From Xylanibacter caecicola (GTDB taxonomy: Bacteria > Bacteroidota > Bacteroidia > Bacteroidales > Bacteroidaceae): a stretch of DNA of 64,000 bases. Under the pieces are notes generated by a model, which saw only the letters and a program-made list of their open reading frames with translations, did no database searches and was not told the origin of the DNA. The stretch spans positions 1-64,000 of the forward strand of contig NZ_JABKKJ010000012.1 in NCBI RefSeq assembly GCF_013166515.1, in the 5' to 3' direction. Both the position numbers and the translations under genes were made by a program. Shown here in pieces: positions 27,704 to 36,066 of the stretch (the first letter of the stretch is position 1; the number at the start of each line of letters is the position of its first letter).

Positions 27704-29107
27704 TCAGAACTTGAAATAGTTCTTTGCATTGTTATAGCTGATATCCTCAACCATGCGATACAAACTCTCCATATCGTTAGGAATCAAGCCTTTCTCTACG
27801 TCATTGCCAAGAAGATTGCACAACAGACGACGGAAATACTCGTGGCGGGGATATGAAAGGAACGAGCGGCTGTCTGTAAGCATACCTACAAAACGACTCA
27901 ACAGACCGAGAACAGACAGTGCATTCATCTGACGTGTCATGCCATCGAGCTGATCGTTGAACCACCAACCGCTGCCGAACTGTATCTTGCCGGGGCATGA
28001 ACCGTCCTGGAAGTTGCCGAGCATAGTGGCGATAACTTCGTTTGCACAAGGGTTGAGCGTATATAATATGGTACGTGTGAGCTTGCCTTCCGCATTAAGA
28101 TGATCGAGGAAATGGCTCATCGCCTTTGCCGTGTTGAACTCGCCGATAGAGTCGAAACCGGTATCAGGACCGAGTTTTGCAAACATACGGCTGTTGTTGT
28201 CACGTATGGCACCATAGTGGAACTGCTGTGTCCAGTCGCTGTCATAGTCCATTTCGGCAAACTTTGTAAGCATACAGTGCTTGAACTGGCGTATCTCCTG
28301 CTGCGAAAGCTGCTGCTCGCGCATTGCCTTTTCAAAGATTGTCTCTATCTGGCTGTCTGTGTAAGGCTCGTCATAGAACTCTTCTATACCGTGGTCTGAC
28401 AAGCGACAACCGTTCTCATGGAAGAAGTCATGACGCTTCTGCAATGCTGTAATAAGATCGTTGAACGTTGTTATCGAAACGTCTGCCACCTCTCCAAGCT
28501 TGTTTACATATGCTGCAAAGTTGCTTGTATTATCCACCGCCATAGCCTTATCGGGGCGCCATGCCGGTATCATTCTTATCTCAAAGCCACTCTCCTTTGT
28601 CTGCTTGTGATAGCGGAGGTCGTCTATAGGATCGTCGGTTGTACATACACACTCTACATTATATTTACGCATAAAGCCGCGTGCCGTATATCCGGGCTGC
28701 TGCAACTTTTCGTTACACTCATCGAATATCTCGCGTGCAGTCTTCGGACTGAGCAGTTTGTCTATTCCGAAAGCGGTCTTCAGTTCAAGGTGGGTCCAGT
28801 GATAAAGCGGGTTACGGAATGTATAGGGAACGGTCTCCGCCCACTTCTCGAACTTTTCCCAGTCGCTTGTTTCCGTGCCGGTGCAATATTTCTCGTCCAC
28901 ACCGTTCGTACGCATGGCACGCCACTTGTAGTGGTCACCGCCGAGCCACAGCTCTGTAATGCTCTTAAACTTATGGTCGCTTGCCACCATCTCAGGTATC
29001 AAATGGCAATGATAGTCGATGATAGGCATCTTTGCTGCATGATTGTGATAAAGATCCTGCGCCGTAGCGGTGTCAAGCAGGAAATTCTCATCCATAAATT
29101 GTTTCAT
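27704..29107 (-). CDS. uxaC: Glucuronate isomerase (uronate isomerase)
   Basis: UxaC interconverts glucuronate/fructuronate and galacturonate/tagaturonate in hexuronate breakdown. The 467-residue amidohydrolase-fold protein shows MPIIDYHCHLIPE near 28 (HxH metal site), TELWLGGDHYKWRAMR near 51, CVCTTDDPIDDLRYH near 155 and a C-terminal FSFLSYPRHEYFRR-type motif (here SRSFLSYPRHEYFRRLLC). It stands alone, divergent from ansA, with its own -7 box and terminator; no other uronate gene is adjacent. Confidence 0.95.
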   Translation of the reverse strand: MKQFMDENFLLDTATAQDLYHNHAAKMPIIDYHCHLIPEMVASDHKFKSITELWLGGDHYKWRAMRTNGVDEKYCTGTETSDWEKFEKWAETVPYTFRNPLYHWTHLELKTAFGIDKLLSPKTAREIFDECNEKLQQPGYTARGFMRKYNVECVCTTDDPIDDLRYHKQTKESGFEIRMIPAWRPDKAMAVDNTSNFAAYVNKLGEVADVSITTFNDLITALQKRHDFFHENGCRLSDHGIEEFYDEPYTDSQIETIFEKAMREQQLSQQEIRQFKHCMLTKFAEMDYDSDWTQQFHYGAIRDNNSRMFAKLGPDTGFDSIGEFNTAKAMSHFLDHLNAEGKLTRTILYTLNPCANEVIATMLGNFQDGSCPGKIQFGSGWWFNDQLDGMTRQMNALSVLGLLSRFVGMLTDSRSFLSYPRHEYFRRLLCNLLGNDVEKGLIPNDMESLYRMVEDISYNNAKNYFKF

Positions 29108-29165
29108 GTTTTCCTTGTTTTAATAAGTGTTTATTATAGTTTGTAATTTATGCATATCAGTTATG

Positions 29166-29173
29166 CAAATATA
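29166..29173 (-). promoter_or_regulatory. Putative uxaC promoter -7 box (TATATTTG)
   Basis: An exact TAnnTTTG on the minus strand, 58 bases upstream of the uxaC start, in the short gap shared with the divergent ansA promoter. Confidence 0.55.
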
Positions 29174-29183
29174 CACGTTTTTT

Positions 29184-29214
29184 TTTGATTTCAGCATATT
29201 TTAAATTATATTTG
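29184..29214 (+). promoter_or_regulatory. Promoter of ansA (TTTG-N19-TATATTTG)
   Basis: TTTG at 29184-29187 and TATATTTG at 29207-29214 are separated by 19 bases, the ideal Bacteroidota arrangement. Confidence 0.7.
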
Positions 29215-29275
29215 CACAAAATAAAAATATACGACGATGCCACTCAATAAGAAGGAAGTTACGGGAGATATCTGT

Positions 29276-30313
29276 ATGAAACGCACAAACAAGGTACTGA
29301 TGATTTATACAGGAGGAACCATCGGTATGGGAAAGAACCAGCAAACGGGAGCATTGGAACCGCTCGATTTCAATCATCTGATAAGCTACATACCGGAGTT
29401 CGCGTCATTGCCTACAGCTGTGGACTGCTATCAGTTCACCCCTCCGATAGACTCAAGCGACATGTCGCCGCGCCTATGGGCACATCTCGTGCGCATCATT
29501 GCCGACAGATATGTACATTATGACGGGTTTGTGATACTACACGGCACAGACACCATGGCATATACCGCATCGGCTTTGTCGTTCATGCTCGAGAACCTTA
29601 CCAAACCTGTAATACTTACCGGAAGCCAGTTGCCTATAGGACAGTTGCGTACCGACGGCAAAGAGAACCTTATAACAAGCATCGAGATTGCGGCGGCACA
29701 TCATAAGGACGGAACGGCGATAGTGCCCGAGGTGTGCATATATTTCAGTGGGCACCTGCTGAGAGGCAACCGCGCTACAAAAACCAACGCCGACGGCTTT
29801 AACGCTTTCGAGTCTTTCAACTATCCGCATCTCGGCGATGCCGGCGTAAACATTATATATCATGAAGAGTATATACTGCGTCCCGATTTCGACAAGCCCA
29901 TGGTTCCACACTTCGCGACAGACCCCAACGTTATTGTCTTCTCGCTTTTTCCCGGCATACAGGAACACCTTGTCAGACACTTCACAGAGGCTCCGGAACT
30001 GCGTTCGATAGTCATGCGCACGTTCGGAAGCGGCAACGCTCCGCAACACAAGTGGCTTATGCGCCTGCTTAAAGAGTGTGCGTCTCGCGGAGTTACCATT
30101 GTGAACATAAGCCAGTGTCTTGCGGGATGTGTTGAAATGGCACGCTACGACACCGGATACCAGCTGAAAGACACGGGGGTTATAAGTGGTTTCGACAGCA
30201 CGGTGGAAAGCGCAATAACCAAACTGATGTTCTTACAGGCTCATCACTCCGACTATAATATAATAAGGAAGATGATGAACAGATCGCTTGCAGGCGAGAT
30301 AACCATATCGTAA
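29276..30313 (+). CDS. ansA: Type I L-asparaginase
   Basis: The enzyme hydrolyses asparagine to aspartate and ammonia in the cytoplasm. Both catalytic threonine motifs are present: YTGGTIGMG near residue 11 and LHGTDTMAYTASALSF near 88, with GSQLPIGQLRTDGKEN after it. I start at ATG 29276 because it gives the family N-terminus MKRTNKVLMIYTGG and follows GGGAGAT; the frame is open to an ATG at 29237 (13 extra residues). No signal peptide is seen, which fits the type I cytoplasmic enzyme. It is divergent from uxaC. Confidence 0.93.
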   Translation: MKRTNKVLMIYTGGTIGMGKNQQTGALEPLDFNHLISYIPEFASLPTAVDCYQFTPPIDSSDMSPRLWAHLVRIIADRYVHYDGFVILHGTDTMAYTASALSFMLENLTKPVILTGSQLPIGQLRTDGKENLITSIEIAAAHHKDGTAIVPEVCIYFSGHLLRGNRATKTNADGFNAFESFNYPHLGDAGVNIIYHEEYILRPDFDKPMVPHFATDPNVIVFSLFPGIQEHLVRHFTEAPELRSIVMRTFGSGNAPQHKWLMRLLKECASRGVTIVNISQCLAGCVEMARYDTGYQLKDTGVISGFDSTVESAITKLMFLQAHHSDYNIIRKMMNRSLAGEITIS

Positions 30314-30350
30314 ATACATCAAAACAAATCTTTTATTTTGCAAAATCTCA

Positions 30351-30391
30351 ATACGCCATTTTGGTACTTAAACCGGAATGGCGTATATTTG
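30351..30391 (+). promoter_or_regulatory. Rubrerythrin promoter overlapped by a 10-bp inverted repeat
   Basis: TTTG (30360-30363) and TATATTTG (30384-30391) are 20 bases apart. A perfect inverted repeat ATACGCCATT (30351-30360) / AATGGCGTAT (30377-30386) spans from the -33 to the -7 element, with inner GGT/ACC symmetry. The position suits a repressor operator, for example a peroxide- or redox-sensing regulator, but the binding protein is unknown. Confidence 0.6.
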
Positions 30392-30467
30392 CATCATCAG
30401 CGTTTAACTATCAATACTGTCAATAATTTATTAAATAATATTCATTAACCAAGTAAAGGAGAAATTT

Positions 30468-31010
30468 ATGAAAGACCTTAAAGGAACAAAGACCGAGAAA
30501 AACCTGCTGGAAGCATTCGCAGGTGAGTCGATGGCACGTAACAAATACACTTACTTCGCATCAAAGGCAAAGAAAGACGGATACGTACAGATAGCAGCTA
30601 TATTCGAAGAAACCGCTGCCAACGAGAAAGAGCACGCAAAACTGTGGTACAAATTCCTGCACGGCGGTAAGGTTGCCGGAACAATGGAAAATCTTGCAGA
30701 TGCCGCAGCGGGAGAGAATTATGAGTGGACAGACATGTATGCACGCATGGCACAAGAGGCACGCGAGGAAGGTTTCGACGAGATTGCAGAGAAATTCGAA
30801 GGTGTTCTTGAAGTAGAGAAGCAGCATGAGGCACGCTATCGCAAACTGTTGAAGAACGTCGAGGACAAGAAAGTGTTCTCAAAAGACGGCGAGTGCATCT
30901 GGCAGTGCATCAACTGCGGACACATTGTCATCGGCAAACAGGCTCCCGAGAAGTGCCCGGTATGCGACCACGCACAGAGCTATTTCCAGATAAAGCCTGA
31001 GAACTACTAA
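30468..31010 (+). CDS. rbr: Rubrerythrin
   Basis: Rubrerythrin reduces hydrogen peroxide in anaerobes using a di-iron centre and a rubredoxin Fe site. The 180-residue protein has the ferritin-like domain with the ExxxxxxE/ExxH ligands ([15 protein letters not shown] near 14 and [14 protein letters not shown] near 47, then [14 protein letters not shown] near 108). A C-terminal rubredoxin domain holds CINCGH and CPVCDH near 145-165. A purine-rich AAGGAG lies just before the ATG. Its promoter carries a palindrome and the gene ends at a strong terminator, so it is monocistronic. Confidence 0.97.
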   Translation: MKDLKGTKTEKNLLEAFAGESMARNKYTYFASKAKKDGYVQIAAIFEETAANEKEHAKLWYKFLHGGKVAGTMENLADAAAGENYEWTDMYARMAQEAREEGFDEIAEKFEGVLEVEKQHEARYRKLLKNVEDKKVFSKDGECIWQCINCGHIVIGKQAPEKCPVCDHAQSYFQIKPENY

Positions 31011-31038
31011 AAATATCTACTGTTACAGTATAAACATA

Positions 31039-31092
31039 AAAAGCAAAACCGCATGTGCCTGTTGTTAAACGGCACATGCGGTTTTTGCTTTT
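31039..31092. terminator. Bidirectional terminator between rubrerythrin and the M15 peptidase
   Basis: Arms of about 20 bp centred on CCGCATGTGCC / GGCACATGCGG with an 11-base loop, T-rich on the plus side and A-rich before it, so usable by both convergent genes. Confidence 0.9.
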
Positions 31093-31103
31093 CGCATAGA
31101 CCA

Positions 31104-31943
31104 CTAAACTTTATTTGCCAGCTGTTCGGGACGGTATTCAAAGTGCATCGTATCATAATGATACCAGCGTCCGCCCCATACAAAACCGTGCTTTTCAAAA
31201 ACACGGACAAGTTCAAGCGGTATACGGTTCTTGTATAAAATCTTTGCCGTCTCGCCCTTTCCTTTATTTGCCCACAACCAATAATCCGACATCTTCACAT
31301 TTATGTCTATCGCTATTCCATAGCTGTGAGCACTCATGCGCTTTGCACCGCGTACATTGCGCCAATAGAACGTCGAGGCAGGCTTAAGATATTTTGCAAG
31401 ATGCGGCTTTGTCTTCAATTCAGCAACCACCTTACCGAGTTGGCTTGATGCTCCGTTAACTTTTGTAAACTTTATCTTCTGTCCGAACCAGTCAACCGTC
31501 TCCATTCGTGATGCAACCTCCGAAGCACTCTTTCCATACATCTTCTTGAACAACGCTTCACATCTGCTCCTGCCAGCATCAGACAGATAACCGGGTTTAG
31601 AGGACGCAGTGTCATAGCGCATGCCGAACATGTCTTCCACGTCCGAATTGTCAAGCATCACGGTAAAGCTCTTTTTCTTTCCGTCATCATACAGTATGCG
31701 CTCACCGTCGGGAAAGACAATATAACCGTCTTTGTATTTCATTCCCGCATCCGGATAAACATCAATAAGGATACGGGCACCGGCAGGAATAGCGGCTACA
31801 TTGCCGCCGTTCCTGCCGGAAGAGTCTTGCTTCAATGATGTTTCTACGCCTGTCGCAGCATCATCCGCCTTTACACGCGGATTGGAAACACAACCGACAC
31901 AGGCAATAAAATACAATATAAGAAAGGCATTCATCTTATTCAT
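31104..31943 (-). CDS. M15-family peptidase (D-Ala-D-Ala carboxypeptidase / endolysin type), lipoprotein
   Basis: A 279-residue exported protein; FIACVGC near residue 18 suggests a lipid anchor. The catalytic domain lies about 120-275 with zinc ligands in MSAHSYGIAIDIN (HxxxxxxD) and YHYDTMHFEYRPE (HxH-like). These are the marks of VanY/endolysin L-Ala-D-Glu or D-Ala peptidases that trim peptidoglycan stem peptides. The first 100 residues hold a linker and a small domain of unknown type. Its start overlaps the end of the WG-repeat lipoprotein gene by 8 bases, so both are probably expressed together in envelope maintenance. Confidence 0.82.
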   Translation of the reverse strand: MNKMNAFLILYFIACVGCVSNPRVKADDAATGVETSLKQDSSGRNGGNVAAIPAGARILIDVYPDAGMKYKDGYIVFPDGERILYDDGKKKSFTVMLDNSDVEDMFGMRYDTASSKPGYLSDAGRSRCEALFKKMYGKSASEVASRMETVDWFGQKIKFTKVNGASSQLGKVVAELKTKPHLAKYLKPASTFYWRNVRGAKRMSAHSYGIAIDINVKMSDYWLWANKGKGETAKILYKNRIPLELVRVFEKHGFVWGGRWYHYDTMHFEYRPEQLANKV

Positions 31944-33897
31944 ACTTCTTTATAAACGCCGCATTGTATTTTTCTATTCCTGACATTCTGGAAGTAACAT
32001 CGCTGTAAAGAGGCTTATACCATGAGTATTTGCTGAAATATGCCTTAAGGTCGGCACTCTTGAATATATATCCGTGGCGTGCATAAATCTCATTGCGGAG
32101 TATACGTAGCTGCGACTTGTCAAGCGACTTTATGTCATTGTAGGTCAGCTTGCGCGTACTTAAAATACTGCTCAATGCACCACTGCCACTACTCGACACC
32201 GTATTTCCGGTCTGACTGTTATCCGGCTGGAACGCTTCGTCTTCCTCTATCGGCTCCTTCGTACTGCCTTCCGGCACAGGAAGGGCGTCGGTCCTACTCT
32301 TTTCGCCCATAATAAATACAATGGAACCTCCATTGTTCAACACTATTATCTGCTTTCCGTTGCCAATGTCGTATGTGACACTGTTATCCTCGTCACTTAC
32401 AATCTTGCCGATTTTTGCTATATATGCTTTTGCCGAATTATACGTTTCGTCTGATTTATCTGCAAGTTTGCCATATGCAGGAATAATGGCGCTCACCACC
32501 TTTGGTGTGTTTCCGGAAAAGCTGCAAATCCCGTTACTGTCGTAAGCAGCCATCTTTTCCGTAAACACAGCACCGTATGTCACACTGCATTTAAGGATTG
32601 TTTCGCTATAATTATCAGAATAGGCACCGGTATATCTTTCAGGTTTTGCGTCTGCTTTGCCAGCCCCGGCTATTTCGGCTGCCGTCATGCCATATCCGTA
32701 CTTTCCGAAACCGTCTTTCGTTATTCCCATTTCAGCAAACAGAGCTTCGTATGAGAAATAGTCCGAGCTTACTTTTACTCCGCCCATGCCCAATCCTACG
32801 TTGTATATATCGGTCTTGTTGGAAAGCGTCTTGCCTTCTTTGTCTATAAATGCCCAGTTGTTCGCTGATTCCTTTACAAGCAGATACTTGTCGGCAAACA
32901 CTCCGTACATCTTATTATATGTGTCCTCAAAAAGCTTGTTTCCCTGCAAATCGAGCAGTCCGCATTCGCCTTTCTCATTCTCGTATATCAGCATATCGTC
33001 CGAGGCAAACGACAGGTTCTTGTATTTTGCACGTATTACGGTCTCGCCTTCTATGTTCTTCAGTCCGCATCCGTCACTGCCATTGAAGACGAAATGACCG
33101 TTATATACATAGCTTACACCTCTCATCTTCGACGAAGGCTTTACCACCCACTCGCCGTCTTCATCGATCAGACCTGCCTTGATTTCAGAATTGTCGTCCT
33201 CAATCTCAATCGGCAGAAGACCTTCCTTAAACACCGGGGCAATGTCTTCCACATTCTTTACCGAAATTTCCGACTTCACATTGCCGCTCTTGTCAAGCAC
33301 ACAGTACTTGCGTTCCGACTTGTCGGCATCCTTATACTTCTTGTCCACCGCGACAATACAACCTTCGCTGCACGGCTTCATATCGGCATAAACAGGCTTT
33401 ATAACGACCTCTCCGCTTGTGTTTATACATCCATATCCCGCAGATGTACGAAACACGGCAATCCCCTCGCTGAAACCATATACCTCCAGCACGCGGTTGC
33501 CGTCCACCTTGTCAAGAGTGCAGACGGTCTTTCCGTCAAGATTAATAAGTTCTATGTTCTGATTTTTGCGCACCACCGGCGTTATATCTTCATAAAACGA
33601 TACAACCTCAAGATATTCGTCTCCCAACTTTCTCGGCTTTTTCTCAGCCGTGTACATCTCCCACAGCCCGTCACCGTTTTTCACAAAGAAGCGTCCGTTC
33701 ATCACAACGGTAGGCTCTTCCTTAAACTCTCCGGAGAACAGTACTTCGCCATCCGGCGCAATCATGCCCCAAAAGCCGCCTTTCTCCTCTTGGAACGGCA
33801 GGTATTCTACCGGAGGTTTGAAATGAACGGAAGACTTGGAACATGCGTTCAACAGTATCATCCCGCAAAGGACAAGAAAATAAGACAGTTGTTTCAT
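31936..33897 (-). CDS. WG-repeat lipoprotein with C-terminal YARHG domain
   Basis: A 653-residue lipoprotein (LLNACSKS lipobox near residue 19). Residues about 35-360 consist of repeated WG-type beta units (GGFWGMIAPDGEVLF, GYGCINTSGEVVI, CGLLDLQGNKLF, WAFIDKEGKTL). A middle region follows, and the last 60 residues are a YARHG domain (LRNEIYARHGYIF, YSWYKP) thought to act in the extracytoplasm near peptidoglycan. Function is not established. It is coupled to the M15 peptidase gene downstream, which supports a cell-wall role. Confidence 0.82.
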   Translation of the reverse strand: MKQLSYFLVLCGMILLNACSKSSVHFKPPVEYLPFQEEKGGFWGMIAPDGEVLFSGEFKEEPTVVMNGRFFVKNGDGLWEMYTAEKKPRKLGDEYLEVVSFYEDITPVVRKNQNIELINLDGKTVCTLDKVDGNRVLEVYGFSEGIAVFRTSAGYGCINTSGEVVIKPVYADMKPCSEGCIVAVDKKYKDADKSERKYCVLDKSGNVKSEISVKNVEDIAPVFKEGLLPIEIEDDNSEIKAGLIDEDGEWVVKPSSKMRGVSYVYNGHFVFNGSDGCGLKNIEGETVIRAKYKNLSFASDDMLIYENEKGECGLLDLQGNKLFEDTYNKMYGVFADKYLLVKESANNWAFIDKEGKTLSNKTDIYNVGLGMGGVKVSSDYFSYEALFAEMGITKDGFGKYGYGMTAAEIAGAGKADAKPERYTGAYSDNYSETILKCSVTYGAVFTEKMAAYDSNGICSFSGNTPKVVSAIIPAYGKLADKSDETYNSAKAYIAKIGKIVSDEDNSVTYDIGNGKQIIVLNNGGSIVFIMGEKSRTDALPVPEGSTKEPIEEDEAFQPDNSQTGNTVSSSGSGALSSILSTRKLTYNDIKSLDKSQLRILRNEIYARHGYIFKSADLKAYFSKYSWYKPLYSDVTSRMSGIEKYNAAFIKKYE

Positions 33898-33968
33898 AGG
33901 TATTGTTATTGGTTAATAATCACATTCTCAACTACACAGGCAATAACGGTGCCTGCAAGTATACGACG

Positions 33969-34853
33969 CTACATCCTAAACTTAAGGCATTCGCTTATGC
34001 GCTGCATCGTAGTAAGGCGCGTAGGTACAAGCGGAAGACGCAAAACATTCTCTATCATGCCCATTTCATGAAGCATGGCTTTTACGCCGGCAGGATTTCC
34101 GTCGACAAAAAGCAGATTAAAAAGGTCCGTAAACTTATGATGTATCTTGCGTGCACTTTCAAACTCACCTTTCATCTCAAGGCGCAGCATGCGCGAAAAT
34201 TCCTTGGGCAAAGCATTGCCTATAACCGATATTACGCCCACGGCACCGCATGCCACCATTGGGAAAGTGAGGGCATCATCACCGCTTATTACGTCAAAGG
34301 CTGCAGGCTTGTTCTTTATAATCTCGTCCACCTGCTCCAAACTGCCGGCAGCCTCCTTTATGGCAACGATGTTCGGACAGTCGTTTGCAAGCCTTACGGT
34401 TGTCTGTGCCATCATGTTTACGCCCGTACGCCCGGGAACATTATATAATACCACGGGCAGTTTCGTTGCAGCTGCTATAGCCTTGAAGTGCTGGTAAAGC
34501 CCCTCCTGCGACGGTTTGTTATAGAAAGGACATACGCTGAGCACACCGTCTATACCCGAGAAGTCGCCGGTTTTCAGTTCTTCCACCACGGCAGCCGTGT
34601 TGTTTCCACCGCATCCCATCAATATAGGCAGCTTACCCCCTGCCCTCTCTATCACCAACTCTTTTATCTTTTTCTTCTCATCTGCCGTCAAAGTCGGGGT
34701 CTCACCCGTTGTTGCCAATATGCAAAGAAAGTCTGCTCCGTTCTTTATCTGATAGTCAAGCAGCCTCTTCAGCGCTTCATAATCAACATTACCATCTTCC
34801 TTAAACGGAGTAACAAGGGCAATACCTAAACCCTTGAATATATTTCGTGCCAT
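33969..34853 (-). CDS. dapA: 4-hydroxy-tetrahydrodipicolinate synthase
   Basis: DapA condenses pyruvate with aspartate semialdehyde in lysine and diaminopimelate synthesis. The 294-residue TIM-barrel shows GLGIALVTPFKEDG at the start, the substrate motif TTGETPTLTADEK near 48, LYNVPGRTGVNM near 135 with the catalytic Tyr, and the Schiff-base Lys in IVAIKEAAG near 163. A TATTTTTG -7 box lies upstream. It is monocistronic and precedes the RHS array in map order. Confidence 0.96.
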   Translation of the reverse strand: MARNIFKGLGIALVTPFKEDGNVDYEALKRLLDYQIKNGADFLCILATTGETPTLTADEKKKIKELVIERAGGKLPILMGCGGNNTAAVVEELKTGDFSGIDGVLSVCPFYNKPSQEGLYQHFKAIAAATKLPVVLYNVPGRTGVNMMAQTTVRLANDCPNIVAIKEAAGSLEQVDEIIKNKPAAFDVISGDDALTFPMVACGAVGVISVIGNALPKEFSRMLRLEMKGEFESARKIHHKFTDLFNLLFVDGNPAGVKAMLHEMGMIENVLRLPLVPTRLTTMQRISECLKFRM

Positions 34854-34884
34854 AAAAAATAAATATTTCTGATTATAATCAGTT

Positions 34885-34893
34885 GCAAAAATA
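34885..34893 (-). promoter_or_regulatory. Putative dapA promoter -7 box (TATTTTTGC)
   Basis: Exact TAnnTTTG on the minus strand about 31 bases upstream of dapA. The rest of the 34854-35086 gap is AT-rich without a gene. Confidence 0.5.
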
Positions 34894-35086
34894 CTATATT
34901 TCGGGCTAAAAACAAAATAAACGTATTGGTTTTCTTATAGTTTGCTTATAAAGCAAATAAGATACGGTATCCCTACTTTAAACCGGATGACAACAAGACT
35001 AAAGCTATTATTTCTTATCGCGGAATATCTTTATATCATACAAAAGTCAAAGAGCGGCAAACAAAATACGGAAAGTATCATTCTCC

Positions 35087-35476
35087 TTATATATGCTTGC
35101 CGGGACCGAATATATCGGATGAAACGGACCGTATGCCGGGCTTATGTTCTCTTGCCTGTTTCAACAAATAGTTCGAACAAAGTTTCTCACCCATCGAACT
35201 GTAAGTAAAGTTTACGTACTTGCCGCTTTTAAAGTCCAAGTGCTCGGGAAGGTTCAGCACGTTATACGTAATACGGGTTATATCCTTGTTCTTGTCCTCT
35301 ATAAGATTGCCGTCGGAATCGTAGTCATATTCCGTATCTTCATCCGAACCGTCGGCGAAGTGCATCGCACCCTTATAGCAGGGACTTTCCACGGCATTGC
35401 TAACCTTGCACAGACGGTTACCGTCGTATTCATAGTAAAGGTTTGTGGTGAAATAATTATTTAATTCTTTTATCAT
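35087..35476 (-). pseudogene. RHS core remnant at the 3' end of the toxin array
   Basis: A 129-residue open frame matching only the middle of the RHS/YD core (YYEYDGNRLCKV, DSDGNLIEDKNKDIT, YNVLNLPEH, SSMGEKLCSNYLL). It stops at GPGKHI where the HEFDH cassette continues as APGKFPPEW. It has no signal peptide, no RHS C-terminal hallmark and no toxin tip, so it is a truncated relic of a further cassette. It begins 2 bases after the preceding immunity candidate stop. Confidence 0.75.
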
Positions 35477-35478
35477 GA

Positions 35479-36066
35479 TTAATATTCCTTCACCTTAAAT
35501 AAAACTTTTACCAAACCTTTTTTCACTATTTTTCTTTCACGATACATATTATTTACAACTCCCTCAACTTTAATATCCGCTACATTGTCATAAATATATT
35601 TATAATTTTTAGGAATACCAAATTTCTCAATATAATAATCATATTCTAAATCATCTTTTGGGATATAATTGTAATATCCAGATCTGCATTTTATCTGATA
35701 AAAAATATGCAAAATATCTAAGCCTATATCTTCATTATCGAAACCACATATCAAGTCGGCAGATAGACTACCTAAACACATTTCCAATGTATCTGTATTA
35801 ATATACAGTCTTGCGTCACAATCCGCTTTTTTATTTTGATAAAGTCTTATTGCCCTTTGTATTTTATCAAATTCCTCACTGGTTATATTAATGACAGTAT
35901 CTACTTTATGATTACATGATTTTTCTTTTATATTATTGCAAGTTATCCGTATATTTGTTTCCCTGATACCTGTATAATATGTAACGGTGACTTTTTCCTC
36001 ATTTGTCACCGTTTTACATGAATATAAGGATATAAGCAAACATAAAGCAATTATATTCTGTTTCAT
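35479..36066 (-). CDS. Lipoprotein, presumed immunity protein to the HEFDH toxin
   Basis: A 195-residue protein with a signal peptide and lipobox (ISLYSC near residue 17), no recognised domain, and high AT content. It overlaps the HEFDH cassette stop by 4 bases (ATGA), so it is translationally coupled to the toxin as immunity genes usually are. Periplasm-facing lipid anchoring would fit neutralising a protease acting in the envelope. Assignment rests on position only. Confidence 0.65.
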   Translation of the reverse strand: MKQNIIALCLLISLYSCKTVTNEEKVTVTYYTGIRETNIRITCNNIKEKSCNHKVDTVINITSEEFDKIQRAIRLYQNKKADCDARLYINTDTLEMCLGSLSADLICGFDNEDIGLDILHIFYQIKCRSGYYNYIPKDDLEYDYYIEKFGIPKNYKYIYDNVADIKVEGVVNNMYRERKIVKKGLVKVLFKVKEY

